Of a stretch of DNA of 64,000 bases, positions 23,111 to 33,900 are shown piece by piece. The notes below the pieces were generated by a model. The model was not told the DNA's origin. It was given only the letters and a program-made list of their open reading frames with translations, and searched no databases. The translations under genes were made by a program, and so were the position numbers. Position 1 is the stretch's first letter. Each line of letters opens with the position of its first letter. The DNA is taken from assembly GCA_002633005.1 (NCBI GenBank), contig NMRA01000429.1, positions 331,322 to 395,321 on the forward strand. Direction: 5' to 3'. The DNA is from Phoronis australis. Lineage: Eukaryota > Phoronida > Phoronidae.

Positions 23111-24339
23111 AGCTGGACCGTCCCAACTGCCAAGTAGATACGGTGGCACTACCTGTTCTCGTGCCTGTAGTACACCTTACTGTAGATTCCCTAATTTGGC
23201 CTTGAAAGACTGCGAAACATGGTTTGATAGCATTTTTCACGCATTTCTTGGTGGAATTAAACAAAAATCAACAGAAAGATATTAAAATGTGTTCATTTTT
23301 ACTTCTAGTAATAATTGCTCAAAGTACTTAATTCGGACCAATAGTCGATCAATAAATGTTGGCTGTGGTATAGATTTACGACCAGATAGTTGACTTGGCT
23401 TGTGGGATAACTGGCCGGCGAGTTTTTAGGTATGATTTTGCCTAAGAGTTTTTCAGGTATGTGTAAACATTTTTACTGTTTTCAATTGTTTCTATAATGG
23501 TCCATTTGTACAAATTCGTAAAACTGAAAATTTCTGAGCAGTGAATGTTATCTATAGTATTTGCCGTGAAATGAAATTTACCAAATGAAAATTTAATTTT
23601 GTAAAAGAATCCAATGTAATACTTTGTGTTGCTGACAGCGTACACTGTAGTTGCCGATTATCCCATTCTTGGCGGCCTATGTCATTATTTTCCTTTTTTG
23701 CCGCCATCCCTCCACACTATCAAAATGTCCCGCTGTTTGACAAATTGAAATCATACTATTGTGAATTCCCACGAGGCATAACCTTATTTTCCCGTTCGAC
23801 GAAAAAGACAAAACGGTGGTTTTATGGGATTTTGAGGCACCGGTGACCAGCAATTTCTCATTTGACCCAAAAAATCAAAAATACCCGTCGGTACTTTTGA
23901 GTGTTACATGTACTGTACGTCTCCCGTTCTACAAAAAAATGCTGTCTTGAAGTTTTTATGTGGTGCAGCGAACATTTCCCCTCAGATGTCCTGCTTTTTA
24001 TCCGGAAACCCCGCTTTTCAATTCGGTTGTCCTATTTTTTCTCTCTCTCTCAAATGTTGGCAACTATGCAACGGTGGTCAAAACAACATTGTCTCTTAGT
24101 CGTGAGCATTGTTATTTTCCAAATTCAACTTTCTTTAGTAACCTAAGAATGGAAAAAATGTGTTCCAATGTCTCTTGTTTAGGGTAGCATGCACCTCATG
24201 TATCAGGATGATCAGTAACTTTTAATTTCATAATGGAAAGTCTTACAACGCAACCTGTGTAGTGATCTATCCACAGTACACTTCAATGCTACACCGAATA
24301 GATGTTTGCTCGTTTATTATTTTTTTCAGAAACTCAAAA
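23111..24339. other. No gene recognised
   Basis: AT-rich intergenic sequence without supported features. Confidence 0.4.
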
Positions 24340-24910
24340 GCCTTTGTCTGCAAATTTTGAGTAAGTAGTTGGAGTAATTCATCACATTTTTGTAAATGTC
24401 ACTGGCCTCGTCTGAATTTTTATTAAAGAAACGTATCAAAAGGCACCAAAGGTCCAAGTAACAGATTAAGATGTTTAATTTTGAATGAATGTCTAACAGC
24501 AATGACTGCGAGGGATCCATATTCTAAAATATTTGTCTGGATAGGGTAGAAATGATTTGAATCGAAATTATTTACCTGCTAGTTAGTTATTTACAAAGCA
24601 TCCTCGTTCAGTTTCCTGCTATTACATCTTATCATTTTCGAAGTTTGGTAACATTATTGGTTTTTAGAATTGAAAAATGATTTTTAAACTTGTCAGGTAT
24701 GCGAAATGTGGTTTTATATTACCGTATTTATTGTTTGCCTCCTGTATAACCATAAGAACTGATGAAGGGGTTTGTAATGATATTGAATATGACTCTTATC
24801 TAATTTGAACGGCGGAGTTGCGAAAAGTTTTTGTGGCAGTAAATTTCACAGAAATATGTAACCACTGACACACGAACAAACGAATGCAAACAAAAGCCAC
24901 CGCCTCCCAG
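24340..24910 (-). repeat. Dispersed repeat, inverted partner of 5220-5880
   Basis: Carries the reverse complement of the two blocks described at 5.2-5.9 kb: AAGTAGTTGGAGTAATTCAT, ATTTTTGTAAATGTCACTG and GCACCAAAGGTCCAAG on one side, CGGCGGAGTTGCGAAAAG and AAACGAATGCAAACAAA on the other. Confidence 0.62.
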
Positions 24911-25384
24911 TGTCTCAATAACTTTTTACAGTCGCCACGTTTAACAAGCTAACGACTGAGGTATGACATATGTGACGTATTTTAATTTGAAAATGAGATC
25001 CGTCCTTCCCGGCGTCGTCCGCGGCTTTTCTTGACAAAAATCTCTGTCAATAAAGTACATGTATGTCAAGCCTCAACTGGTTCAAATAACGATTATATTT
25101 GACACGATATTCGGCGAGAAATAATCTGTGCGCTGCAAAGTGGCTAATGTCTAGTCGGATGACTCAGTAGGTCTCATTTGCAATATGAAAATAATCAATC
25201 AAATCTTGAGTTCATTGCATGTTTCAGATAACTCAGCTCGGTTACGTTTTACCACCCGTTCGAATAGTTTAATCCTGTCGGACCAGCTCCGATACCACGT
25301 AGCAAGGGAACTTAAATAGTCACGAGAGGCCCGAGGTCGCGTTTGCGAACTTGTACACAGCGTAGAGTTCAGTAACGCAAAGAC

Positions 25385-27035
25385 CCGGGCCCGGTCTCCA
25401 ATCTCCGTACTCAGACTCGAATCATGCTCAAACTCACACTTCATACTCAACTCGAGTACAGACTCAGCTTTGGTGTATTCAATGTCATACTCGAAAAATC
25501 TGTACTCGAAATTTCGAGCACGTACTCAGTTTTCGAGTGTACTCGAACTGCAGTGTATCTCATCTATATTTCGAGTACGATTTTGAGTAAAAATTCGGAG
25601 TCTATGCTCAAATTTCAAGTTTGGTATGGCAGTGTGCTTGAAATCGTACTCGAAAATAAATACGAGCGAGAGAACAAAATATCGAATGGGAACCAAGAAA
25701 CGCAGCAAATCTAAAAAAATAAGTCCTCTTACCGTATCTCNTTCAAAATGGCGGTGTTTCTTCGGGTGCGAATCGTGAGTGGCGCGTTCATTTAAACTGC
25801 TTTCGAGTACGGATCGTGTATTAGTTATGGGGTAGGTACTTTTTGGATCCTTATAACATCTTCTAACCATGTAATAAGTGTTAACAACGCGTGAGAGAAG
25901 GACTTTAATGGTGTGCTTTCTTTTGTTAAGAGGTAAGTTTGTGCGGATATAGGCAATGACCATCGCCTCTGTTGGCCCGAAGCAGAGGCGATGTAGAGGC
26001 TATAGGCGCTCTGTACGCCGGAAGCTTTTCGGCGAATTATGCCTCGCACCGACTAAACCACCAAAGTCACGTTGTTACAACTACCTTTTGCGCATAGAGG
26101 AACACCTTAGGAGGTTGTCGGTATGTTTAATTCCTTTCAACTCGAACAAATACTCCCGTTATGAAACTTTTTCTTCGAGCAGTCCCTATTTCAGTTCCCA
26201 AAATCGTGAACTCAACTTTTTTATACTGCGCACGCTCCAATTCATGACCTCAATCTTTAAATAGGCTAAAGGTGAGCCATTGCGGTCTTGGCAGTCAAAT
26301 GTTCGTTTCCAAAATGCCACCACTTATACTTGTCTTTAATTGGCNCCTATTTCAGTTCCCAAAATCGTGAACTCACCATTTTTATACTGCGCACGCTCCA
26401 ATTCATGACCTCAATCTTTAAGTAGACCAAAGGTGAGCCATTGCGGTCTTGTCAGTCAAATGTTCATTTCCAAAATGCCACCACTTATACTTGTCTTTAA
26501 TTGGCGTTACTTGAAACTGATTGTATTTCAATGAATCATTGATTGCATTTTAAGTTGATAAAAATAAATGCTGTTGATATGACATTTAATAGTCTTTTTG
26601 CACATATTTGACATTTTAATGTTTAACAACGCGGCAAATGCACGGCTGGTTCCCGGCAGCACGTACGCGAAGGGCGGGAACTTCAGCTTTCAAAGTTCGC
26701 CGGTAGGTCCACAACTTCTAACCTTCGGCCTGGTTAAAAAAATGAAAAAGTTGATTTCACGATTTTGGGAACTGAAATAGGGACTGCTCGAAGAAAAAGT
26801 TTCATAACGAGAGTATTTGTTCGAGTTGAAAGGAATTAAAGTCCTTGTCTCACGCGTTGCTAACCCTTATTACATGGTTAGAAGATGTTATAAGGATCCA
26901 AGAAGTACCTACCCCATAACCAATACACGATCCGTACTCGAAAACAGTTTAANCCAGTGAGCACGATTTTGAGTATGAAATCTCGAGTATGAGTATGAGT
27001 CTGAGTACGGAGATTGGAGACCGGGCCCCGGTCTA
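25385..27035. mobile_element. Nested foldback element (GTACTCGA-rich arms) containing an internal MITE copy
   Basis: Outer arms: GGGCCCGGTCTCCAATCTCC on the left is answered by GGAGATTGGAGACCGGGCCC on the right, each followed by ACTCAGACTC-type sequence. Second pair: 25788-25910 (TTCGAGTACGG, GGGGTAGGTAC, TATAACATCTTCTAACCATG) is inverted at 26838-26955. Inside sits a partial copy of the 898-bp MITE (from about 25954). The left arm (25400-25680) is packed with GTACTCGA / TCGAGTAC words. Three single Ns (25741, 26345, 26953) lie within, and 26185-26344 is repeated almost exactly at 26346-26505 across one of them, which looks like an unmerged contig overlap. Confidence 0.72.
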
Positions 27036-27051
27036 ACCTAGTTGCAGGACT

Positions 27052-27150
27052 TCGCAAAAATCACGTGCTCTATTTTAAAGTTCACAGCAATATCTCGTAT
27101 AATCTCGCGAGGTCTTGCTTTCTAGCAAGGTCCTAGCATTATTGAGCTCT
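27052..27150. mobile_element. TAGGACC-family MITE, left end lost
   Basis: Shares CACGTGCTCT, AGCAATATCTCG, TAATCTC and AAGGTCCTAGCATTATTGA with 49139-49263 and 10271-10408. The left inverted repeat is not visible where it abuts the foldback element's outer arm. Confidence 0.65.
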
Positions 27151-27642
27151 ATCCGGGGATTCGGAGTTGAACCGGACGTTGTGGAACTCTGGGAAGGAAT
27201 TTGCCTCCAAGGACGCTGGTGTGTGCGACCATTCGTGACTATCATTATTTTAGTGACTTCCGTCTCAAGGTAAGTAGACTATCGATACCTTGTTGAATGT
27301 ACGTAAGATTTTATTGCGAAAGACATTGCGGAGCTCGCAAGAAGACCTCAGAAGTAGGCAAACTTAGTTTAAGTTAGCCAGCTAGCCTACTGCCTGGGCC
27401 TGGGGCTGGAAAAAGTTTATGTCATTTGCCATGCCATAGCCATAGATAGACATAGTTACTCGTCTATGACTGTGGCTTATGGCTCTCTGATGCAGGGTGT
27501 AAGAGGAGCTATGGATAATGCGATGCATGGATTTTGCCCTGAAATTTATCAGCACTGAGTGTGGTATAACATCTGAGAAACAAGAGTCTAACACCCTTCT
27601 ACGTCGATCATAGACAGTGACCATTGTCTCTAGCTCAGTAGT

Positions 27643-28540
27643 AGGCAATGACCATCGCCTCTGTTGGCCCGAAGCAGAGGCGATGTAGAGGCTATAGGCA
27701 CTCTGTACGCCGGAAGCTTTTCGGCGAATTATGCCTCGCACCGACTAAACCATCAAAGTCACGTTGTTACAAATACCTTTTGCGCATAGAGGAACACCTT
27801 AGGAGGTTGTCGATGTGTTTAATTCCTTCCAACTCGAACAAATACTGCCGTTATGAAACTTTTTCTTCGAGCAGTCCCTATTTCAGTTCCCAAAATCGTG
27901 AACTCAACTTTTTTATACTGCGCACGCTCCAATTCATGACCTCAATCTTTAAATAGGCCAAAGGTGAGCCATTGCGGTCTTGGCAGTCAAATGTTCGTTT
28001 CCAAAATGCCACCACTTATACTTGTCTTTAATTGGCGTTACTTGAAACTGATTGTATTTCAATGAATCATTGTTTGTATTTGATAAAAACAAATGCTGTT
28101 GATATGACATTTAATAGTCTTTTTGCACATATTTGACATTTTAATGTTTAACAACACGGCAAATGCACGGCTGGTTCCCGGCAGCACGTACGCGAAGGGC
28201 GGGAACTTCAGCTTTCAAAGTTCGCCGGTAGGTCCGCAACTTCTGACCTTCGGCCTGGTTAAAAAAATGAAAAAGTTGAGTTCACGATTTTGGGAACTGA
28301 AATAGGGACTGCTCAAAGAAAAACTTTCATAACGGGAGTATTTGTTCGAGTTGAAAGGAATTAAACACACCGACAACCTCCTAAGGTGTTCTTCTATGCG
28401 CAAAAGGTAGTTGTAACAACGTGACTTTGATGGTTTAGTCGGTGCGAGGCATAATTCGCCGAAAAGCTTCCGGCGTACAGAGCGCCTATAGCCTCTACAT
28501 CGCCTCTGCTTCGGGCCAACAGAGGCGATGGTCATTGCCT
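27643..28540. mobile_element. Complete 898-bp MITE with ~300-bp inverted arms and AGT target duplication
   Basis: Begins AGGCAATGACCATCGCCTCT and ends AGAGGCGATGGTCATTGCCT, flanked on both sides by AGT. The arms pair over roughly 27643-27935 and 28240-28540 (CCGGAAGCTTTTCGGCG, GCATAGAGGAACACC, TTCTTCGAGCAGTCCC and their complements). The centre is AT-rich and holds GTTCCCGGCAGCACGTACG. It encodes no transposase. Other copies: 25954-26830 (partial), 30681-30757 (right end), 30780-30895 (left part), 22960-23110 (old). Confidence 0.82.
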
Positions 28541-28982
28541 AGTGCGGATATCGCTCCCGTGGGTTAAATTAGCCAATCAGTTCTTAGCATGATATACCTT
28601 ATTATGTTATGGGCAGCCTTTGCACAGGATCCGTATGTTAATACTGGTTGTTCCGCCCAAATGTGGCCGAATATCAGTGTCCCATGTACATGCGGTCAGC
28701 TCTTCGTCTATAATCAGCTAAGGTTCTCACAAGGTCTGAGAGCTTGGCCCGGAGGTGTGCGGCGCTTGTCATTTTGTGCTGGTCGTGCCCAACTGCAGCA
28801 CAGTACAGGACAGTTATATTAATGGCTACTTACATGTAGCTAAAGGACTTAATAGCTCTGTAAACTGTGTATGTCAGCTTGATCGCATTTTAGAGGTTTC
28901 ATTTGGAAATATACATTCCTGATGTCAACGAATACTCTTTTAAGGCCTTCTGTAGCCAATTGTTCAATGAAGGGATCAGACC
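28541..28982. other. No gene recognised
   Basis: Spacer between the MITE and a LINE remnant; nothing supported. Confidence 0.4.
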
Positions 28983-29820
28983 ATGCGCTTGTACTTCATA
29001 AATGATAGTGTGGGTAGAAAACCTGTGTCAGTTCTAAGAATTAATGTTTTGAAGCGTGTAATACTGGAGAAGTTACAGTATCAAGCTGCCTTACTCATAA
29101 CCGGAGCTTACATGGGATCCAATAGTGTTAAGATTTTGAATAGTCTCAAGTGGCCCAAACTGTCTACCCGACACAATCTTCACAAGACCACACTCACTTT
29201 CAGAGTAATAAACAATGTCAACAACGTATCTGTCAAAAAATGTTTGATCTTTACACTAGATAAGGCCACCGTAGTGATTTTAGATCCTCCACCCCATATG
29301 CAATTCCTCCGTCGTTCAGTCCGGAATTCAGAAGGTCTACAGTCATGATGTGAATCAACAACTAGAATTATCTTCCTGTCTCTGTTAAGAAAAGCAACTC
29401 TTTTACGAGTATAACAAATAATTTTAGACCTGCTTTTTATAATTTTGATAACTCAACACCCTTGACTCAATTCTCTTTTCCTTGCGATAACGAAATAGCA
29501 TTGTCCAGATGAAGATGTGGTCTTGTCCTCAACTCTGACAAGTTCAGGCATAACTTTTAAGTAATGTCTCTCCAAACTGTAAATGTGGTGACCATCAATC
29601 TTATCCTCATATGTTCTTCAAATGTCTCCTCATCGAATACCTGAGAGACTCATTCTTTCGTCCACTTAATGGAAACCAATCAATTCTTAACGCTCTCAAT
29701 TCTTGTAATAATATCCCTACTAGAGTTACATTATTATTGAATAGTAGTCCTAACCTTGACGTAGTTCTCAATGAATTCCTCCTAAGCAAAGTTAGTAAAT
29801 TTTTATGTACCGTTCATTAA
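28983..29820 (+). mobile_element. LINE 3' fragment (C-terminal RT extension and Cys-His motif)
   Basis: First part encodes LEKLQYQAALLITGAYMGS and LKWPKLSTRHNLHK, the thumb-region pattern L.K.Q..A...ITG......L..L.W..L..R...H of non-LTR retrotransposons. After a frame change, about 29560-29820 encodes NCKCGDHQSYPHMFFKCLL, matching the CxC...H...C knuckle at LINE ORF2 ends, and then a tail resembling the ORF end. Stops and shifts make it a fossil. Confidence 0.72.
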
Positions 29821-30559
29821 TATTGTTGTTACTGATTTCCATGCATGAATCTGTAAATATTTTTGTTTTTATATATTCGTAACAGCATATCTAAGTATTG
29901 GAATACTTATATTATATACTACTTAAATGTATATACATCTATGTATATTAGTTTCACTTCTAAATTGTTTACATCCCAGATATAATGCTTCGCGATTTCT
30001 GGGTTTGTCTTTATTTCTTTGTTTGTTCTGTGTATTCTTCCATAAATATATATCACTGTAAAAACATAGCCCTGAATTATTTCCTTGCTAATGTTCCATG
30101 GACATTCACCATGCACAACCAGGGTTAGAACGGAAAGTTAATCTTACATGCATACTTTCTCATACACATTTTGAAACTCGTACCAAATCCAAGAAGCTTT
30201 ACATTGGCAAGAAAAAATGGCTACAATAATCTGTTTGCTTGTTAAATCTTACAAGTGCATTGCCTAAACCAAGGACAGTTTTCATATAGTTTCAAATTCA
30301 AACCCAGACAGCAGCACTATTTTTAACTAAATATTGCTAACATGAAGCTCTTCCTGCAATGTGGGTGTAGACAGCCCAATACCACAACCGTGGTGCTTGT
30401 TTCAATGTGTATATTTGGATGTCTATTACTTCCAAGTACTCCGCCAAATTAATAAATACCTGAAAAAAATGATGAAAAATTATCAAACATAACAGTATGT
30501 TATAGCTTCTTAACAATCCAGACATAACCCATTTACCGGGAATGTTATGCATGTAAAAT
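29821..30559. other. No gene recognised
   Basis: AT-rich, probably LINE 3' UTR at its left end followed by plain intergenic sequence. Confidence 0.35.
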
Positions 30560-30895
30560 CTAGGGCGGATCCATTATTTTGAGTTAGGGAGGTCAGGGCA
30601 GACTTGTAGGCAGGATTTCGACCGTCAGATATTTGCACCCCCAACTGCCAAGTGGAATCTGGGAGAATTTTGGGGGGGGNTTCCGGCGTACAGAGCGCCT
30701 ATAGCCTCTACATCGCCTCTGCTTCGGGCCAACAGAGGCGATGGTCATTGCCTAAGTAGCTGGCTGACTGGCTGAATAGTCGGAGACGGTGAAGCATAGG
30801 CGCTTCATGTACACCGGAAGCTTTTCGGCGAGTTATGCCTCACATCAATTAAACAATCAAAGTCAGGTTGTTATAAGTTCCTTTTGTGGGATTGT
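30560..30895. repeat. Composite of G-rich repeat, MITE right end and MITE left piece
   Basis: 30560-30679 is the GGATTTTGAGTTAGGG family ending in a poly-G run. A single N at 30680 follows. 30681-30757 is the exact-looking right end of the 898-bp MITE (TTCCGGCGTACAGAGCGCC to TGGTCATTGCCT). 30780-30895 is a more diverged left-arm piece (CACCGGAAGCTTTTCGGCG, CAAAGTCAGGTTGTTA). The abrupt switch at the N suggests a contig join. Confidence 0.7.
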
Positions 30896-30984
30896 AACCT
30901 CTTACCTTTTACAAAATTCTGCAAAAGAAAGTTGTTTCTCTTTAAGGGTTGTGTGTTCACAGAATTAAGTGATCCCCATCCATC

Positions 30985-33900
30985 ATGCCATCGTATGCAG
31001 AAGAAAATGTTGTGCTCAGAGAGAAAATTGCTGAGGTCAGTAAAACTTTGTAAGCTGTCTTGTATGTTTGGTAATTAGGATCAACTCAGCTGAGGCTGGG
31101 AAGCTATGACACTTCCTAATTTAAATCTGTCTAATATCCGTTGGAAGACAATTGTGCTTAGAGTAAATTACAGCATATCCACAAAAGTCTAAATTCACAC
31201 TAGACTATTTTCACCCAATGGGCACATTTTGCGAAACCAACTTTCAGTATACAGTAAATGAGGCATTCCGATTTGTCAAATTTTGAATGACATTTGTTAC
31301 ATTTGACTTTTTGGTTGAATGCAGTTAAGGTTAATGGTGACAGTAGTAATCCATAGAATTCTAGTGTCACCATTAAGAAGTGCAACCTTTGCAGCATACA
31401 GGGGTCTAAAAATAGACAAGACAATATCTTTTTACCAAATTTTCCAAGTTATATTTACAAAATTTTGCATAATAAATCACAAGGCCAGGATAAATATTTA
31501 TGACACCTTAGTACAGTCACTTCAGACAGCTTGTAAGTATAAAAACAAGTGGTCATCTGAGATAGATATAAACGGTGTTATAAATAATCTAAATTTTAGT
31601 GTCTCTGATACATGGTGGAGAAAAGTAAATAAACTCCCCTTCAATTGTACAAAAGATACAAAATTGCGTTGATTTCGATACCGCTTAATTCACAGAAAAT
31701 TGCCAACGAATAATTATTTGCATAAAATTAAAATAAAAACAAGTGATTTATGCTCTTTCTGTGGTGAACACAGTGAAACTTTTCTCCATCTCTTTTGGGA
31801 ATTTCGTCTTGTCTCTGGTTTCTGGCACATGTTTGTTGAGTGGTTAAAACAAACATATCATGTAAATTTTCACGTGGACAAAATAACAGTGTTTTGTGGT
31901 TTTTTGGGAAACATTCAATGGTAAAATTGCAACATTAATCTGTTGATCATGCTAGCAAAAAATTTCATATTTAGCCAAAAGTTTGTTACATAAATCTCAA
32001 TTTCCAAATATTCATAAACTTTATTAAATTATATCCTGAAGAAAATATGGTACTTGTTGACTAGTGATTTAATGTTATTCTTTGTAAACGATGTATACTG
32101 TATTGTTTTATGTCACATGTAATTATCATGCTAGAGCTAAACAAAAATATTAAAAAAATGGGGACAAGGTGGAATATGTAGAATGGTGGAGAGTTAATGA
32201 CCAATTTATTTGCCATTTTGTATTCTTAATGAAATGAAAAGGTCTTACTGATTGAGTTAGAATGACCCTATCGCATGCTAGATGGTGCCATACTCTGCCT
32301 ACTAGTAGGCTACATGGCAATGTCCTCCTGATATAATATGTGACCTATTTTGCATTTGGATATGCAAATAGTCCAAGCGACATTTTACTTTGAAAAGTCA
32401 ACATGTTGTAAAAAAAAGAACACGATAGCACACATTATATTGTCACGTGTTAGGGTCAAGGTGGTGGAGTTGATGCCAAGGTAATTTTTGTTGGTGAAAA
32501 CAACTGGGACAGAAAAAACTTAAGGTAATTTACAAAAACATGTTGAGATAGCTTTACCATGACCCAAGACGAGGAAAATACTCGAGTCTCGCATTCCGTC
32601 TAATTTGACAGTTTTAACATATAGCATGCTATCAGATTGTTAGATTTACAACATTAATTAGTCCGCATTAAAGTTGGTGGTTTCTAATGGCAGTCACATT
32701 TGAGTAGCATTCAGAATTGCCTTAATAACAGGTAGTGTAATGTTTCCAGTTGGAGAAAGAGAAGAAGGCTATTAAAGACGAAATAGAGAAGTTGAGACAT
32801 GAACAGAACAAGTTGTCCTACAAAACTCAGAAGAGTGTTATTGAAGTGCGGGGACTTGAAGAGTGAGTAAGATGGAGACCATTCTCTAGACAATGTTTCT
32901 TGTGAGAAAAGCAAGGTCATGCAAGACCTTGCAAAATATCATCATGTAAGTGTTTTGCAATAATAAAGCTCAGGAATTTACCACGCTATCTTAGCAAATT
33001 TCTGCCACTGAAGTGATCGGTGGATGAAGTTGAAGTTAGTGTTGAATCGTGAGATTGGACTCATCACTGTTTTCATATCATAAGTGAACATTTTTACGCA
33101 AATACAAGCTTATGTTTTGAGGTCTACTGAATGCAACCCGTGTTTGGCTGAATGGACTCGATCACTTAATATGTAGACAGGCGTACACCAGAGTATCTAT
33201 ATGGGGCCAAAGTCTTGCTTTCAGCCATGTTTTACATTGCTATAATGGCCATTGTACTGGATCCCTTCATGTTGTATAACTTAACAGGAGCTTACCCGCA
33301 CGTCAATTGTCAAATAACTACAAATTTTAGAGATTTTCATCAGACAGTCTTGTGTAGTAATGGTCTACTCGGTTTTTAATTGATTAAATGTCGAAGTAGG
33401 TGGTAACGCATCAGATTCTGGATTTTGATTGCCCAGGTTAGTATCTATACCATTGCGCTCTCTGGTGACGAATCTTAGAGCAAGATTCATGCACCTCATT
33501 ATCCATGGTTCATGCTGAGCTTAGCTGGACATGTTTGACTTCTGTTGAAATGAATACTGTTTTCTGCTTTATGATAGGCTAATCAGCAGAATACACAAAC
33601 TCAATTACAGACTGACTTGGTGAATGTAGGCACCTATTACTATGTGGGTGAATCTTGTCCCTTATCTTTATGAAGTGAGATGCCTTTAGCTTTTCATCCA
33701 CCAATGTTCGTAACAATATAAGGTGCACAGTAGTTTGCACTTGCTAGAAAAACATAGTAAATTGTACTATTTGCATAATACAAATTATCCGCTATAGTTG
33801 AATGCCTGAATTTGAACTCAAGTCAAGTAACACAACATAGGTTCAAGCTGTGTGCTAATCCAAACTGATTTGACAAAAGCACAAAGTTGTCACAATTAGG

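Noticed and set aside
25400-25680. Protein-coding reading of the GTACTCGA-rich arm
   Set aside because: The open frames arise from the short repeated word; the same words occur inverted at the other end of the foldback element.
26598-28535. Several similar open frames of 60-119 codons
   Set aside because: They are the same MITE arm sequence read in different copies and on both strands; no transposase motif.
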